NCBI GenBank assembly: GCA_011053005.1
Contig: DRHW01000026.1
Location: forward strand, 1-64,000
Reading direction: 5' to 3'
DNA: 64,000 bases
Source of the DNA: Methylophaga sp.
Lineage (GTDB): Bacteria > Pseudomonadota > Gammaproteobacteria > Nitrosococcales > Methylophagaceae
Shown: in pieces, positions 36,795 through 49,244 of the stretch
Layout: each line of letters begins with the position of its first letter
Numbering within the stretch: the first letter of the stretch is position 1
Notes under the pieces: generated by a model
Databases searched by the model: none
What the model saw: only the letters and a program-made list of their open reading frames with translations
Told to the model about the DNA's origin: nothing
Position numbers and translations under genes: made by a program

Positions 36795-37690
36795 ACCAAA
36801 TCAGCAAAACTCAAACCTGCTTGTTTTGCAGCCATTGGCACTAAACTATGATCGGTCATGCCAGGAATACTGTTCGCTTCTAATAAATAGAATTGGCCAG
36901 CTTCATCACGCATAAAATCAATTCGTCCCCAACCTGACATCCGCAAAGCTTTAAATGCTTGTAATGCTAATTGTTGACATTGCAATTCATCTTGTTTTGT
37001 TAACGTAGATGGGCATAAATATTGGGTTGTGTTTGCTTGATATTTAGCATCAAAATCATAAAACTCATGCGGTGTTTTAAGCTCGATAACTGGTAAAGCT
37101 TCATCAGCTAATACCGCAGCAGTAAACTCTTGGCCAACGATCCAACGTTCGGCAATGACTTCAGCATCAAATTGAGTAGCAAGCTTAATAGCGGCGCTTA
37201 AATCTATAGCAGATTTCACTTTGCTCATTCCAATGCTAGAACCTTCATTGACCGGTTTAATGATCAATGGCAAACCTAATTTAGCGATCAAAGCATCAAC
37301 ATCTGTCTGCGCAGTTACTTGTTGATATTCAGCCGTTGGCAAACCTTGTTGAAGCCAAACTTGCTTGCTCAACATTTTATTCATTGATAACACGGCGCCA
37401 CTGATATCACTGCCGGTATAAGGCATGGCTATTGATTGCAATAAACCCTGAATCTCACCATCTTCGCCGCCACGTCCGTGTAATATGACAAACGCGCGAT
37501 CAAATTTACCTGCTCGTAATTGCTCACAAACATCAAGCCCAACATCTATTTTATGGGCATCAATACCTTGCTCAACTAAGGCTGCTAACACAGCATGACC
37601 ACTTTTAAGTGAAATCTCACGTTCAGCAGACCGTCCGCCCATTAACACGGCAACACGACCAAATTCAGCAGCTGATTGAACGACACGCAT
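36755..37690 (-). CDS. ddlB: D-alanine--D-alanine ligase
   Basis: 311 residues, ATP-grasp fold. Visible are RVAVLMGGRSAEREISL at the start, the HGRGGEDG motif (about 90-97), the KPVNEGSSIGM ATP loop and the metal site LEANSIPGMTDHSLVP. It makes the D-Ala-D-Ala used by MurF. The start overlaps the murB stop by one base. Its position between murB and ftsQ is the usual one for ddlB. Confidence 0.96.
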   Translation of the reverse strand: MRVVQSAAEFGRVAVLMGGRSAEREISLKSGHAVLAALVEQGIDAHKIDVGLDVCEQLRAGKFDRAFVILHGRGGEDGEIQGLLQSIAMPYTGSDISGAVLSMNKMLSKQVWLQQGLPTAEYQQVTAQTDVDALIAKLGLPLIIKPVNEGSSIGMSKVKSAIDLSAAIKLATQFDAEVIAERWIVGQEFTAAVLADEALPVIELKTPHEFYDFDAKYQANTTQYLCPSTLTKQDELQCQQLALQAFKALRMSGWGRIDFMRDEAGQFYLLEANSIPGMTDHSLVPMAAKQAGLSFADLVWKILENSMGKQS

Positions 37691-38580
37691 TACTCGACCT
37701 CACCTAAAATATGAACTTCTGTTACTAATTTCACACCTTGCATTTGTTCAACTTTTTGCTGAACAAGTCCAATCAGTGCTTCAATATCTGCTGATGTTGC
37801 AGCAGCATCATTAACGATAAAATTGGCATGTTTTTCTGAAACGCTTGCACCACCTATTTTCAAACCTTTCAATCCGCACAACTCAATCAAGCGTCCAGCA
37901 AAATCACCTTCAGGATTTCTAAAGACTGATCCTGCACAAGGTTGATTCGTCGGTTGACTTACATTACGGCGTTTTAATAAGGTTTTAATTTCTTCTACTT
38001 CATGTTCGGCACTACCTTCTGCCAAGCTTAATGTGGCAGCAACAAACCATTCATTTGCTGGTAACGCAACATGGCGATAACTTATTTCAAAATCTTCAGG
38101 ATGACGATTACGGATAACGCCATGGCGATCAATCGTAGTGACATCACGAACAACAGACCATGTTTCACTATTATGGGCACCTGCATTCATCGCTAACGCG
38201 CCACCTAATGTACCTGGAATACCCGCCAAAAATGCCGTACCCGTTAATCCTGCTTTTGCTGCTTGTTTAGCCAATTTTGCACAATAAACACCCACTTCAG
38301 CTGTCATCGTTTGGCCATCAATTGCTAGTTGTTGCAATGTGCCTGATGTTGAAATAACGGTGCCAGCAAAACCACCATCGCGGATCAGTACATTACTGCC
38401 TAATCCCAACCATAATAAAGGTTCGTTCTCTGGTAATTGTGCTAAGAAAATTGCTAAGTCTTTAACATTTTCTGGACGATAAAAACGCTTAACCTTGCCA
38501 CCTGTACGCCATGAAGTATGTTTGGCTAAGGTCTCATTAAGCCTTAAATCACCTTGCAGATTGTTGAATACAGTGCTCAT
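37690..38580 (-). CDS. murB: UDP-N-acetylmuramate dehydrogenase MurB
   Basis: 296 residues, the shorter (type II) form. The FAD-binding segment [14 protein letters not shown] (57-70), the [17 protein letters not shown] motif, catalytic Ser in GSVFRNP and Glu in the C-terminal VTEVHILGE are present. It reduces enolpyruvyl-UDP-GlcNAc to UDP-MurNAc. Its ATG overlaps the murC stop as ATGA. Confidence 0.96.
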   Translation of the reverse strand: MSTVFNNLQGDLRLNETLAKHTSWRTGGKVKRFYRPENVKDLAIFLAQLPENEPLLWLGLGSNVLIRDGGFAGTVISTSGTLQQLAIDGQTMTAEVGVYCAKLAKQAAKAGLTGTAFLAGIPGTLGGALAMNAGAHNSETWSVVRDVTTIDRHGVIRNRHPEDFEISYRHVALPANEWFVAATLSLAEGSAEHEVEEIKTLLKRRNVSQPTNQPCAGSVFRNPEGDFAGRLIELCGLKGLKIGGASVSEKHANFIVNDAAATSADIEALIGLVQQKVEQMQGVKLVTEVHILGEVE

Positions 38581-39998
38581 ACAGCAACGGTCTCTAACAA
38601 CATGGGTAATTCACGCGCCATACTGCCAATATCACCCGCACCTAAAGTTAGTAAAGCATCACCATCACTCAATAACCCGGGCAATATTTCAAACAAATCT
38701 TGTTTATTATCAACAAAAACAGGCTCGACTTGACCGCGTAAGCGAATTGCACGACACAAACTTTTAGCATCTGCTCCTGCTATTTTGTGTTCACCCGCCG
38801 CATATACTTCCATCACCACCAATACATCAACGGTAGACAATATATGAGCAAAATCTTCAAATAAGTCACGGGTGCGGGTATATCTGTGTGGTTGAAATAC
38901 CACGACAAGACGTTTATCTGGCCAGCTCGCTCTTAACGCGGCAACGGTTGCTGCAATTTCAGTAGGATGATGACCATAATCGTCGATCAACAACACTTCG
39001 CCATTCGGTGTTTTGATGTCACCTAAAATATTAAAACGACGATTAACACCCGAAAATTCAAGTAATGCGCGTTGACATGCTTCAATCGGCACACCTAAGT
39101 TTCTCGCTACTGCTAATGCTGCTGTAGCATTCAAAGCATTGTGTAAACCAGGCATATTCAAGGTAATAGGAAAGGTATGACCCGATTTTTTATCAATTAC
39201 ACTAAAATGACTTTGACCTTGTGCTTGTTGTAAGCCAATCAATTGGAAGTCTGCGCGTTCATCAGTGCCATAGGTCATCACTGGACGAATTACTTCAACC
39301 AATAATTCTTGCACCACAGGATCATCAATACACATCACAGCCAAACCATAAAATGGTAAATGGTGTAAAAATTCTATAAACGTTGCTTTTAATTTGCCAA
39401 AATCGCCGTCATAGGTCGCCATATGATCTTCATCAATATTGGTCACTACCGAAATCATTGGCTGTAAAAATAAAAATGACGCATCACTTTCATCAGCTTC
39501 GGCCACTAAATAACGACCACTACCTAATTTGGCATTAGTACCGGCGCTGTTCAAACGACCACCAATAACAAATGTTGGATCTAAGTCACCTTCACTTAAT
39601 AAAGCCGCCACTAAACTCGTCGTCGTTGTTTTGCCATGTGTGCCAGCGATAGCGATGCCATAACTAAAGCGCATTAATTCAGCTAACATTTCAGCACGTG
39701 GCACGATAGGAATTCGACGTTCTCTGGCGGCTTGTAATTCGATATTGTCTTCTCCGACAGCCGTCGTAACCACCACGACTTCAGCACCCGCTAAATAATC
39801 AGGATCGTGACCAATCATCACCGTCGCACCTAAGTCACGCAAATGGTCGATCAATGCATTATTTGCAATATCAGAACCTGACACCTCATAGCCTAAGTTC
39901 AGCAATACTTCAGCAATACCGCCCATACCCACGCCACCGATACCAATGAAATGAATATGTTTAACTCGACTCTGCATGGCTGACGTTAATTTATGCAT
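38577..39998 (-). CDS. murC: UDP-N-acetylmuramate--L-alanine ligase MurC
   Basis: 473 residues. [19 protein letters not shown] (Rossmann domain), the ATP loop [13 protein letters not shown] and [18 protein letters not shown] are typical for MurC. It attaches L-Ala to UDP-MurNAc. The start overlaps the end of murG by 8 bases. Confidence 0.97.
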   Translation of the reverse strand: MHKLTSAMQSRVKHIHFIGIGGVGMGGIAEVLLNLGYEVSGSDIANNALIDHLRDLGATVMIGHDPDYLAGAEVVVVTTAVGEDNIELQAARERRIPIVPRAEMLAELMRFSYGIAIAGTHGKTTTTSLVAALLSEGDLDPTFVIGGRLNSAGTNAKLGSGRYLVAEADESDASFLFLQPMISVVTNIDEDHMATYDGDFGKLKATFIEFLHHLPFYGLAVMCIDDPVVQELLVEVIRPVMTYGTDERADFQLIGLQQAQGQSHFSVIDKKSGHTFPITLNMPGLHNALNATAALAVARNLGVPIEACQRALLEFSGVNRRFNILGDIKTPNGEVLLIDDYGHHPTEIAATVAALRASWPDKRLVVVFQPHRYTRTRDLFEDFAHILSTVDVLVVMEVYAAGEHKIAGADAKSLCRAIRLRGQVEPVFVDNKQDLFEILPGLLSDGDALLTLGAGDIGSMARELPMLLETVAV

Positions 39999-41073
39999 GG
40001 GTCACTTCCTTTAAACAAATATCGGCGACGACTTTTGCCGTACCTAATTTAGCTTGGCTACGTGCTGCATTGGCCATATTTAATAATTGCTCACGATCAT
40101 TAATAAAAACGCTAAGTTGCTTGAATAAACCTTCGGCTGTCAGCGTATCTTCTGGCATTAAAATAGCAGCGCCCGATGTCATTAATGCCGAAGCATTATG
40201 AGTTTGATGATCATCAACAGCATAGGGATAAGGCACCAATATCGCACCTACGCCACTCGCCGCTAATTCTGCAATAGTCAATGCGCCAGCACGACAAATC
40301 ACTAAGTCTGCCCATGCATACGCACTGGTCATATCCGCTATAAATGGGGTCACATCTGCTTTAATGTTGGCCGCGTTATAGTTTTGTTGGCATGGCACAA
40401 AATGACGTTCACCGCTTTGATGTTTTATTTCAAATAGGTTTGTTTCATCAGCGAGCGCAATTGCCTGCGGTACAACGTTATTTAATGCTTTAGCACCTAG
40501 GCTACCGCCTAATACTAACAAGCGAATCGGGCCTACTCTATTCGCGAAGCGACTATCAGGTGCAGCAATGGCTTCAATACTTGCTCGCACTGGATTACCA
40601 ACCCAAACAGCCTCTTGAGATGTATCAAAACTTTGTGTGAAGCCTTCTAATATTTGTTTGGCAAATTTCGCTAATAAGCGATTAGTCATGCCCGGGATTG
40701 CATTTTGTTCATGAATGACAACTGGCACTCTTAATAGCCAAGCAGCAAAACCGCCAGGACCAGATGCAAAACCGCCCATTCCTAATACAACATCAGGTTT
40801 GATTTTTTTAATGGCCGTTATCGCCTCAAAAACCGCTTTTACTAATTTAAACGGTGCTAATAACCAGCCCATCATGCCATTGCCACGCAGGCCTTTAACA
40901 TTGATATAGGTTAATGGATAACCCGCTGCAGGGACTAATTTAGCTTCAATACCATTTGCAGTGCCCATCCAGAAAACGTCACAATCTCGCGAGCGTAATT
41001 CACCGGCCACTGCTAATGCAGGAAAAACATGTCCACCGGTGCCGCCAGCCATAATCAATACACGCGTAGTCAT
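39991..41073 (-). CDS. murG: undecaprenyl-PP-MurNAc-pentapeptide GlcNAc transferase MurG
   Basis: 360 residues, GT-B fold: [15 protein letters not shown] (9-23) and the donor-site region [25 protein letters not shown]. It turns lipid I into lipid II at the inner face of the membrane. The start overlaps the ftsW stop as ATGA. Confidence 0.97.
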   Translation of the reverse strand: MTTRVLIMAGGTGGHVFPALAVAGELRSRDCDVFWMGTANGIEAKLVPAAGYPLTYINVKGLRGNGMMGWLLAPFKLVKAVFEAITAIKKIKPDVVLGMGGFASGPGGFAAWLLRVPVVIHEQNAIPGMTNRLLAKFAKQILEGFTQSFDTSQEAVWVGNPVRASIEAIAAPDSRFANRVGPIRLLVLGGSLGAKALNNVVPQAIALADETNLFEIKHQSGERHFVPCQQNYNAANIKADVTPFIADMTSAYAWADLVICRAGALTIAELAASGVGAILVPYPYAVDDHQTHNASALMTSGAAILMPEDTLTAEGLFKQLSVFINDREQLLNMANAARSQAKLGTAKVVADICLKEVTHA

Positions 41074-42209
41074 CGACGTAACCTCGCTGCGGCTTTTTCT
41101 GGATGACGCGTTTCCATATCAACGCGGAATAATAATCCTATTGCGATACAAGCAATCACTAAACTACTGCCGCCATAACTCATCAGTGGCAAAGTCAAAC
41201 CTTTGGTTGGCAATGCACCCATGTTTACACCCATATTGATACAGGCTTGTAGACCAATCCAAATACCAATGCCATAAGCAATTTGTGCTGCAAATACTTG
41301 GCCTGCTAACTCTGCTGCACGACCAATCACTAATGCACGCCATACGAATAAGAAGAATAAAACAATAATGCTCATTGCGCCGACTAAACCTAATTCTTCA
41401 GCCAAAATCGAGTACAAAAAGTCGGTATGTGCTTCGGGTAAATAAAACAGTTTTTGCATGCTACTGCCAAGTCCAACACCAAACCAATCTCCTCGTCCAA
41501 ACGCAATCAAAGCTTGTGTCAATTGGAAACCACTATCAAAAGGATCAGCCCACGGATTCATGAAACTTTGTAGACGTTCCATGCGGTAAGGTTCAATCCA
41601 AATCATTAGCCAAAAACCAGCAGCCAGCGCACCGATTAATGCAGCAAAGACATCTAAACGTGCACCGCCTAAAAACAACATGGCGAGTACCGTTGATAAA
41701 ATAACCACAACAGAACCTAGATCTGGCTGAGATAGTAATAAGACAGCCGCTATAACCAGTAAAAACAAAGGTGCAAATATTTTAAAGAACGATGCTTTCA
41801 ACAAACCATAATGACGCTGTAAATAGTCCGCAATATAAACAATTGCTAATAACTTAATAATCTCAGCAACTTGAATATTAATCGGACCCAATGGCAACCA
41901 ACGTCGGCTACCATTCACTAATCGGCCTACGCCGGGAATCAATACCAACACTAATAAAACAGTGCCAAATAACAATAAATGAGGCGCATATCTTTGCCAT
42001 GTAGATAGGTGAATCGAATAGGTTAACCAAGCAAATCCTATCCCTGCAACAGCAAACAAAAACTGACGAGTAAAATAATAGAACGGTTGATCCATCTTAC
42101 CCGCAGCCATACTGATCGATGCCGAGCCAACCATCACTACTCCAATGATCAACAAGGACATGGTTGCGAACAATAAAATACGATCTAGTGGCATTGCATC
42201 ATTATTCAT
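41070..42209 (-). CDS. ftsW: SEDS peptidoglycan glycosyltransferase FtsW
   Basis: 379 residues from the ATG at 42209, which overlaps the murD stop by 8 bases (ATGAATAA) and has SD AAGG 11 bases upstream. A longer in-frame reading to 42284 lies in murD and is rejected. There are ten membrane helices. Conserved parts include QPDLGSVVVIL, the FGRGDWFGVGLGSSMQKLFYLPEAHTDF loop and PLMSYGGSS near the C-terminus. FtsW polymerises septal glycan with its partner PBP3 (FtsI), coded in the same operon. Confidence 0.95.
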   Translation of the reverse strand: MNNDAMPLDRILLFATMSLLIIGVVMVGSASISMAAGKMDQPFYYFTRQFLFAVAGIGFAWLTYSIHLSTWQRYAPHLLLFGTVLLVLVLIPGVGRLVNGSRRWLPLGPINIQVAEIIKLLAIVYIADYLQRHYGLLKASFFKIFAPLFLLVIAAVLLLSQPDLGSVVVILSTVLAMLFLGGARLDVFAALIGALAAGFWLMIWIEPYRMERLQSFMNPWADPFDSGFQLTQALIAFGRGDWFGVGLGSSMQKLFYLPEAHTDFLYSILAEELGLVGAMSIIVLFFLFVWRALVIGRAAELAGQVFAAQIAYGIGIWIGLQACINMGVNMGALPTKGLTLPLMSYGGSSLVIACIAIGLLFRVDMETRHPEKAAARLRR

Positions 42210-43563
42210 TTGCAATCGCCTTAACCGCTGTTTCAAAAGCATAACCACGTTCAACATAACCACTAAACATGTCAAAACTTGCACATGCGGGGGACAGTAA
42301 AACGTTATCTCCTGGCCGTGCTATCGCATGAGCTTGCGTTACCGCATCTTGTATTGTTTTCGCGTTATAAGTATCAATATTTGTCGGTACGATAGCTGCA
42401 ATTAATGAAGCATCCCTACCCATTAAAATGACTGCATAAACATGCTTTTGCAATGTATCTGTTAATGCTGAGAAGTCTTGATCTTTACCTTCGCCACCGG
42501 CAATAAGGATGATTTTACCGCTCGCATCTAGCCCCTCAATCGCGGCAATACTGGCACCAATATTGGTTGCCTTTGAGTCATTAAGCCAACGAATATCATT
42601 GTGTTTGGCGACTAGACGGCAACGATGAGGTAAACCTGAATACTGTTGTAAGGCCACCAACATGGCTGGTAGCGATAAGCCCATCGCTGAGCCTAATGCT
42701 AATGCAGCTAGTGCATTCGACACATTATGCTTTCCAACAATTTTTAAGTCATCAACCGCAATTAATGCTTGATGACCTTCAGCTAACCACTGCTGACCGC
42801 TTTGTTCTATCACACCAAAATCGACACCTTGGCTCGCTTTCAAACTAAATCCAATTTGATTACGGCCAGTACGTGTTAATTTATTCACAATCACGTCATC
42901 ACGATTAATGACCATTACGCCATCACCATCATATATCCGTGCTTTTGCAATTTGATAATCTTCTATGCTGTCATAACGATCTAAATGATCGGGACTGACA
43001 TTTAGCACTGTTGATGCAAACGCATTCAACGACGTCACAGTTTCTAATTGAAAGCTTGATAATTCAAGAATGTAAAAATCAGGTGCTGGCTCACAAATCA
43101 AATCTAATGCAGGTGTACCTAAATTACCGCCGACACGCATTGTTTGACCAGACTGTTCGACCATTTCAGCTAATAAAGTGGTAACGGTACTTTTGCCATT
43201 TGAACCTGTAATAGCCACAATCGGTGCATTTGCATAACGAGCAAATAATTCAATATCACCTACTAACTCAACACCCAGTTTTTTCGCAGCTGCAATTTCA
43301 GGAAGACGCGGATCAACGCCAGGACTGATAACGATAACATCAGCTTGTTGTAACCAGTCGCTATCTAAACCACCAACATGCAGGATAACTTCAGGATATT
43401 CCGTCTGTAATGTAGTTAAACCAGGCGGTTGGTCACGCGTATCCATTACTGCTACGGTATAACCTTGTTTAACCAAAAATTGCACGCATGACAAACCTGT
43501 TTGGCCAAGACCAATAATCAGATATGACGGAATATGCGTCGCTTGATTAGCCATAAAACTCAT
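42202..43563 (-). CDS. murD: UDP-MurNAc-L-Ala--D-glutamate ligase MurD
   Basis: 453 residues from ATG 43563, chosen because it overlaps the mraY stop as ATGA. The reading is open to 43617, but that part lies in mra[18 protein letters not shown] (Rossmann part), the ATP loop [12 protein letters not shown] and [13 protein letters not shown] are present. It adds D-glutamate to UDP-MurNAc-L-Ala. A second ATG three codons further on is also possible. Confidence 0.95.
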   Translation of the reverse strand: MSFMANQATHIPSYLIIGLGQTGLSCVQFLVKQGYTVAVMDTRDQPPGLTTLQTEYPEVILHVGGLDSDWLQQADVIVISPGVDPRLPEIAAAKKLGVELVGDIELFARYANAPIVAITGSNGKSTVTTLLAEMVEQSGQTMRVGGNLGTPALDLICEPAPDFYILELSSFQLETVTSLNAFASTVLNVSPDHLDRYDSIEDYQIAKARIYDGDGVMVINRDDVIVNKLTRTGRNQIGFSLKASQGVDFGVIEQSGQQWLAEGHQALIAVDDLKIVGKHNVSNALAALALGSAMGLSLPAMLVALQQYSGLPHRCRLVAKHNDIRWLNDSKATNIGASIAAIEGLDASGKIILIAGGEGKDQDFSALTDTLQKHVYAVILMGRDASLIAAIVPTNIDTYNAKTIQDAVTQAHAIARPGDNVLLSPACASFDMFSGYVERGYAFETAVKAIANE

Positions 43564-44642
43564 CGTATTTTCAAACTCGCTAGACCGATTAACACCAAAA
43601 ATACGGTAATAATCCAAAAACGGACGATGATGCGTGGTTCAGGCCAGCCTTTTAATTCATAGTGATGATGAATTGGTGCCATCAAAAAGACGCGTTTGCC
43701 ACGTAATTTGTATGAAGCAACTTGTAAAATAACGGATAGGGTTTCAATAACAAACACCCCGCCCATGATGAGTAATACCAATTCTTGGTGAATTAACACG
43801 GCTACGGTGCCTAGTGCTGCACCCAATGCTAATGCGCCGATATCGCCCATAAAGACTTGTGCTGGATATGTATTAAACCAAAGGAAACCTAAACCAGCAC
43901 CGACCATCGTGGCACAAAATACGGTTAATTCGCCGACACCCGGAATATAAGGAATTGAAAGATAGCGAGCAAACTCAGCATGACCCGTCACGTAACTAAA
44001 TATGCCTAACGCCGCCGCCACCATTACTGTCGGCATGATCGCTAATCCATCTAAACCATCCGTCAGATTGACGGCATTACTACTGCCTACAATCACTAAG
44101 TAGGTCAGTAACATGTACCAACCACCAAGCGGAATAATGACATCTTTAAAAAATGGCACGATAAGTTGTGTTTCTACAGGGCCAATCGCTGTCATATATA
44201 AAAAGATGGCCGCACCGCCACCAATGACCGATTGCCAAAAATATTTATAACGACTTAATAAGCCTCTTGTATCTTGGCGTACTAATTTAATGTAATCATC
44301 GACAAAACCAACTATACCGAATGATAAAGTCACAATTAAAGCCACCCAGACATAACGGCTACTTAAATTTGCCCATAGCAAAGTACTAATCGCAATCGCT
44401 ACTAAAATCAGTGCGCCACCCATTGTCGGTGTGCCTTTTTTACTCAAATGCGATTGTGGGCCATCATCACGAACAACTTGACCGATTTGTTTAAAACTTA
44501 AATGACGGATCATTGCAGGGCCAACAATTAAGGCAATCCCTAACGCAGTGATAACACCTAAGATGGCGCGTAATGTCAGATATTGAAATACATTAAACCC
44601 AGTATAGTACTGAGTTAAATATTCACTTAGTGATAACAACAT
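43560..44642 (-). CDS. mraY: phospho-MurNAc-pentapeptide transferase MraY
   Basis: 360 residues, same as E. coli, with ten helices. Catalytic motifs are GFVDDYIKL (DDxxK type), [10 protein letters not shown] and the cytosolic [13 protein letters not shown] loop. It makes lipid I from UDP-MurNAc-pentapeptide and undecaprenyl phosphate. Its start codon shares one base with the murF stop (TAATG). Confidence 0.97.
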   Translation of the reverse strand: MLLSLSEYLTQYYTGFNVFQYLTLRAILGVITALGIALIVGPAMIRHLSFKQIGQVVRDDGPQSHLSKKGTPTMGGALILVAIAISTLLWANLSSRYVWVALIVTLSFGIVGFVDDYIKLVRQDTRGLLSRYKYFWQSVIGGGAAIFLYMTAIGPVETQLIVPFFKDVIIPLGGWYMLLTYLVIVGSSNAVNLTDGLDGLAIMPTVMVAAALGIFSYVTGHAEFARYLSIPYIPGVGELTVFCATMVGAGLGFLWFNTYPAQVFMGDIGALALGAALGTVAVLIHQELVLLIMGGVFVIETLSVILQVASYKLRGKRVFLMAPIHHHYELKGWPEPRIIVRFWIITVFLVLIGLASLKIR

Positions 44643-45997
44643 TAGGCTTTGTCCTCTTGTGCTAACGAATCAGCTAACTTATCTAATTGCATAAAACGAG
44701 AACCTTTGATTAAACAGGTGACATCTTGTGTGATGGTTTGTTTGAGCACTGTTTCAAGCGCGGCTACATCGTCGAAATGTTGTGCACCTGCACCAAATGT
44801 TTCACAGGCATTTTTACTTTGTACGCCTACCGTCCATAATCGTTTAACACCTGCACTTTTTGCATCAACACCCATTTGACTATGTAACTGCTCACTATCA
44901 GCACCTAACTCGCCAAAATCACCTAACACTAACCAATGTTGGCCTGAAAACGTGGCTAATGTGGCTAATGCTTGTTTGTAAGACCCAGGGTTAGCGTTGT
45001 AGCTATCATCAATCAGTTGGGATTGATTCAGTCCTTTTCGTAATTGCAATCGATGTGGCACTGCAGCCACCGAGGCTAACCCCTTAACCATAGCTTCAGC
45101 AGAAATGCCCATCGCATGGGTAATTGTTATTGCCGCAAGTGCATTCGCCACATTATGTCGACCTGGCAATGGGACATTGATGTAGTGAAATTCGCCTGCA
45201 AGTTCCACCATGAAATGGCTTGAACTTGTATCCATTTGCAAGTCTTTTGCTGTGATATCCGCATCATTATCTAAGGCAAAACTTAAGCTTTTTCTGTTAG
45301 CAAGTACTTCCTTCCACGCATCAACAAAATCCATATCCGCATTGATGACACCGACACCATCATCTGTTAAACCGTAATAGATTTCTGCTTTTGCTTTAGC
45401 TACACCCATCAAATCGCCAAAACCTTCTAAATGAGCAGGGCCGACGTTATTTATAAGTGAAAACTGTGGCTGAGCCATTTCAACAAGACGCAAAATATCG
45501 CCTCGACGACTTGCGCCCATTTCTATCACGGCAAAATCAGTTAATGCGGTTAAACGCGTTAAGGTCAGTGGCACGCCTAAATCATTATTCAAATTGCCTT
45601 GTGTTGCGATCACGTTTCCAGATTGACGTAATATCGCGGCAATCATTTCTTTAACACTGGTTTTACCATTACTGCCGGTCACTGCAACAATTCTTGCATG
45701 ACTTTGTTGACGCCAAAATGTCGCTAAAGCAGCAAAGGCTTTCACCACATCTGCTACGACTAATTGTGGCAAAGGATCGTGTTGTTTAACTGAAACAAGT
45801 GCAGCGCTAGCCCCCGCTTTTCTTGCCGCAGCAATATAATCATGACCATCAACACGCTCACCAGCAATGGCTACAAATAATGATCCTAAAAATACTTTAC
45901 GGCTATCAATAGCTGTTCCTGTTATCGCGACATCTACAATGGGCGTATCACAACCTAAAACATCGGCAATTTGAGATAAAGACAACGGAAGACTCAC
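44642..45997 (-). CDS. murF: UDP-MurNAc-tripeptide--D-Ala-D-Ala ligase MurF
   Basis: 451 residues. The N-terminal uridine-binding part has [17 protein letters not shown], the ATP loop is [13 protein letters not shown], and the C-terminal domain has [15 protein letters not shown]. It adds the dipeptide made by Ddl. The start overlaps the murE stop by 4 bases. Confidence 0.96.
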   Translation of the reverse strand: MSLPLSLSQIADVLGCDTPIVDVAITGTAIDSRKVFLGSLFVAIAGERVDGHDYIAAARKAGASAALVSVKQHDPLPQLVVADVVKAFAALATFWRQQSHARIVAVTGSNGKTSVKEMIAAILRQSGNVIATQGNLNNDLGVPLTLTRLTALTDFAVIEMGASRRGDILRLVEMAQPQFSLINNVGPAHLEGFGDLMGVAKAKAEIYYGLTDDGVGVINADMDFVDAWKEVLANRKSLSFALDNDADITAKDLQMDTSSSHFMVELAGEFHYINVPLPGRHNVANALAAITITHAMGISAEAMVKGLASVAAVPHRLQLRKGLNQSQLIDDSYNANPGSYKQALATLATFSGQHWLVLGDFGELGADSEQLHSQMGVDAKSAGVKRLWTVGVQSKNACETFGAGAQHFDDVAALETVLKQTITQDVTCLIKGSRFMQLDKLADSLAQEDKA

Positions 45998-47544
45998 GAT
46001 TTAAACCTCTGTAACAATTGGCTAGCATCATTGGCTGCAAGCAATACATCTTGAACAGCTACCGAATCGCTAAACGGATATTTTACGCCAGCAACTTCTT
46101 GGTATTGTTCATGTCCTTTACCTGCAAGTAAGACGATATCAGTTGATTTAGCATGACTTGTCACGTAAGTAATCGCTAACTGACGATCATGTTCAACATG
46201 CACGTTTTGCGGTTGTTTAATGCCCGATAAAATGGCTTGAATGATAAGCTCTGGCATTTCACTTCTTGGATTATCATCCGTTAATACTATTTTGTCGGCA
46301 TAACGTTCTGCTATTTCGCCCATGAGAGGTCGTTTGCCACTATCACGATCCCCGCCACAACCGAAGACACACCACAATTGGCTATCACCGCTTACATGAA
46401 CACGTAATGATTTCAAAGCCTGTTCTAACGCATCTGGCGTATGTGCAAAATCAATCACAACCTGAGGCTGTTCGTTTCCGCCATAACATTGCATACGGCC
46501 ATCAACAGATTGACATTGCGCCAACGCTTTTGCCACATCATCGAATGACACATCTATCGCTAATAAACTGCTTGCAGCGGCGAGTAAATTATCGACGTTA
46601 AAACGTCCTAATAATTGACTTTGAATATTGGCCGTTAAAGATTCATTAACTAATTCAAAACTAAAGCCATCACTTGTCGCGTCTACGTTTTTCGCTTGAA
46701 GCGTGACATCGTCAAAGCCCAGGCTGCTATAAGTCATTAACGCCAAATCATCTTTAGCAGATAAGCGTGTAATCAATAATTTACCGAAGTCATCGTCGTT
46801 ATTGATCACCGCTGTTTTGATATTATCCATCTCAAATAAACGCTGTTTTGCTGAGGCGTAATTATCCATTGTTAGATGATAATCAAGATGATCACGACTC
46901 AGGTTAGTCAGTACTGCAACATCAACATCAACACTATTTAACCGACCTTGCTCAAGTGCATGAGAAGATGCTTCTATTACTACGTATTTAATAGATTGCT
47001 GACATAAATCAGCTAATGCTGCTTGCAAGCTAATAGGATCAGGCGTTGTCATACCATTAGACTGTAAATGACTCACCCTGCCGACGCCAAGAGTGCCAAT
47101 CACACCACAAGGCAAACCTAAAAACTCTAAACTTTGAGCAATAAACTGACTCACTGAGGTCTTGCCATTTGTGCCCGTCACTGCAATGACGGTCATCGCT
47201 AATGAAGGATGGCCATAAAAACGAGCGGCAATTTCACCTACTTTATCAGCCAATTTTTTGATTGGATAAGCTTCAACATGGGCATCTGTTAATACTTTTA
47301 GTTCCTGCTCAGACAACGCTTGAGTAGCATCAAATAATACAGACTGCGCGCCTAATGTAAGTGCTTGCTCTAGATATAAACGGCGTTGGTCATTATCTGA
47401 GGATAATGAGATAAATAAATCACCACTTTGAACGCGTCGACTATCTAACGTTAATCCTGTTACAACAAAATCAGCAAGGATCGAAGGATCAGCTAACATT
47501 CCAGCTAGCAGCAACGGTAAAGATTGTTTATTAGTGACAATCAT
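45994..47544 (-). CDS. murE: UDP-MurNAc-L-Ala-D-Glu--meso-diaminopimelate ligase MurE
   Basis: 516 residues. The ATP loop is GTNGKTSVSQF. The substrate motif is DNPR at about 424-427, which marks meso-diaminopimelate rather than lysine specificity, so the cell wall is of the usual Gram-negative type. The start overlaps the ftsI stop by 4 bases. Confidence 0.97.
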   Translation of the reverse strand: MIVTNKQSLPLLLAGMLADPSILADFVVTGLTLDSRRVQSGDLFISLSSDNDQRRLYLEQALTLGAQSVLFDATQALSEQELKVLTDAHVEAYPIKKLADKVGEIAARFYGHPSLAMTVIAVTGTNGKTSVSQFIAQSLEFLGLPCGVIGTLGVGRVSHLQSNGMTTPDPISLQAALADLCQQSIKYVVIEASSHALEQGRLNSVDVDVAVLTNLSRDHLDYHLTMDNYASAKQRLFEMDNIKTAVINNDDDFGKLLITRLSAKDDLALMTYSSLGFDDVTLQAKNVDATSDGFSFELVNESLTANIQSQLLGRFNVDNLLAAASSLLAIDVSFDDVAKALAQCQSVDGRMQCYGGNEQPQVVIDFAHTPDALEQALKSLRVHVSGDSQLWCVFGCGGDRDSGKRPLMGEIAERYADKIVLTDDNPRSEMPELIIQAILSGIKQPQNVHVEHDRQLAITYVTSHAKSTDIVLLAGKGHEQYQEVAGVKYPFSDSVAVQDVLLAANDASQLLQRFKS

Positions 47545-49244
47545 TGTTTTGCCACCAGCATACGTGACTCAGGTAAATTATCAGGATCAATATTTAACAA
47601 ACGCATTGCCGAAGTCATGACAGATGAAAACACAGGCGCCGCAACGATACCACCGTAGTAACTACCTTGTGGCTCATCAATCATCACGACCATCGCTAAG
47701 CGTGGTTTACTCGCCGGAATCACCCCTGCAAATACAGCTACATATTTTGCAGCTGAATAACCACCAGCTGATGCTTTTTTCGCCGTACCTGTTTTACCCG
47801 CTACACGATAATTTTCCACAGCCGCTCTTTCAGCAGTACCACCCGGTAATGCAACGCTTTCCATCATGCTTAATACGTGTTTCATTGTATCTTCTGAAAA
47901 TACCCGTTGGCCTTCAGGCAAATTATCTGTTTTCATCAAACTAACAGGTCTTAAAATGCCACCATTGGCAAGCACCATATAAGCTCTAGCTAATTGTAAG
48001 GTTGACGTAGCCATGCCATAACCAAAGGCTAAGGTTGCTCGGTCAAATGCACCCCATGTTTGTAAATCAGGCAAGCTGCCCATTGCTTCACCCGGGAAAT
48101 AAGCGCCGGTTGGTTGGCCTAAACCAAATGATGAAAAACCTTGCCATAATTCTTCAGGCTCAACGGTTAAAGCAACTTTACTTGCCCCTACGTTGCTCGA
48201 TTTTTGAATCAATGTTGCCAGACTAATTTCACCTAAATTATGATGATCTCTTATAGTATGACCGCCAGCACGAAAATGCCCTGGGTTGGTATCGATGATT
48301 GATTCTACTGTAAATTTTCCTGATTTTAAGCCTGTAGCTACAGTAAATGGTTTTACAGTAGAACCCGGCTCAAACAAATCAATAACGGCACGATTACGAT
48401 AATCACTTGCACTCAAACCCCGACGATTATTCGGATTAAAAGCAGGCTGATTAACCATCGCTAAAACTTCGCCTGTTTGTACATCTAAAATTACTGCAGA
48501 ACCAGAGCTTGCTTGGAATTTATTTACAGTTAACTTGAGTGCTTGATAACTCAAATATTGCAATCGTAAATCGATGCTCAATCTGATATCTTCACCTGCT
48601 TTACTGGCGACAAGTTGCTCACCACCACCAACATAGCGTCCATAGCGATCACGCATCATCCGCTTTAAACCTGGCACACCTTGCAAATACTCGTCATGCG
48701 TTAACTCTAGGCCTTCTTGTCCCTTATCATCAACATTCGTAAAGCCGATCAAATGCGCCGTCACTTCGCCTGCTGGATAAAAACGTTTGTATTCTCGCTG
48801 TAATGCTATGCCAGTAATATTCAGCTGCTTCACTTTGTCTGAGAGTTCAGGTGAAATACGTCTTTTTAAGTAGACAAACTCACGCCCTTTATTCGCTTTT
48901 ATTTTTTTCTTAACCGAGCTGATATTGATGCCTAACAAATCAGCCAACTTAGGTAATTTAGTATCACTAACGGATACATCTTTTGGATTAACCCAAACCG
49001 AATCTACGGGTGTACTAATGGCTAAAGGCTCGTCATGTCTATCGAGGATCATCCCACGATGAGCAGGTACCGTCACATCACGAAGATGCCGTGCATCGCC
49101 TTGTCCACGTAAAAAATCTGAATTTAATACCTGAATATCTGCCAAACGCCAAGCAAGCCCTACCACTAAAATAATAAAAACCAGACGCACTAGGTTGAGT
49201 CGCCAAGACCCAACTTGAGTGACGATATTAGTCTGACGACTCAT
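47541..49244 (-). CDS. ftsI: septal transpeptidase PBP3 / FtsI
   Basis: 567 residues. It has one membrane helix at about 17-35, a pedestal domain (about 55-215) and a transpeptidase domain with S295-T-V-K298, S349-S-N351 and KTGTAKK near 485. All active-site motifs are intact. It cross-links septal peptidoglycan together with FtsW. The start overlaps the ftsL stop by 4 bases. Confidence 0.97.
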   Translation of the reverse strand: MSRQTNIVTQVGSWRLNLVRLVFIILVVGLAWRLADIQVLNSDFLRGQGDARHLRDVTVPAHRGMILDRHDEPLAISTPVDSVWVNPKDVSVSDTKLPKLADLLGINISSVKKKIKANKGREFVYLKRRISPELSDKVKQLNITGIALQREYKRFYPAGEVTAHLIGFTNVDDKGQEGLELTHDEYLQGVPGLKRMMRDRYGRYVGGGEQLVASKAGEDIRLSIDLRLQYLSYQALKLTVNKFQASSGSAVILDVQTGEVLAMVNQPAFNPNNRRGLSASDYRNRAVIDLFEPGSTVKPFTVATGLKSGKFTVESIIDTNPGHFRAGGHTIRDHHNLGEISLATLIQKSSNVGASKVALTVEPEELWQGFSSFGLGQPTGAYFPGEAMGSLPDLQTWGAFDRATLAFGYGMATSTLQLARAYMVLANGGILRPVSLMKTDNLPEGQRVFSEDTMKHVLSMMESVALPGGTAERAAVENYRVAGKTGTAKKASAGGYSAAKYVAVFAGVIPASKPRLAMVVMIDEPQGSYYGGIVAAPVFSSVMTSAMRLLNIDPDNLPESRMLVAKQ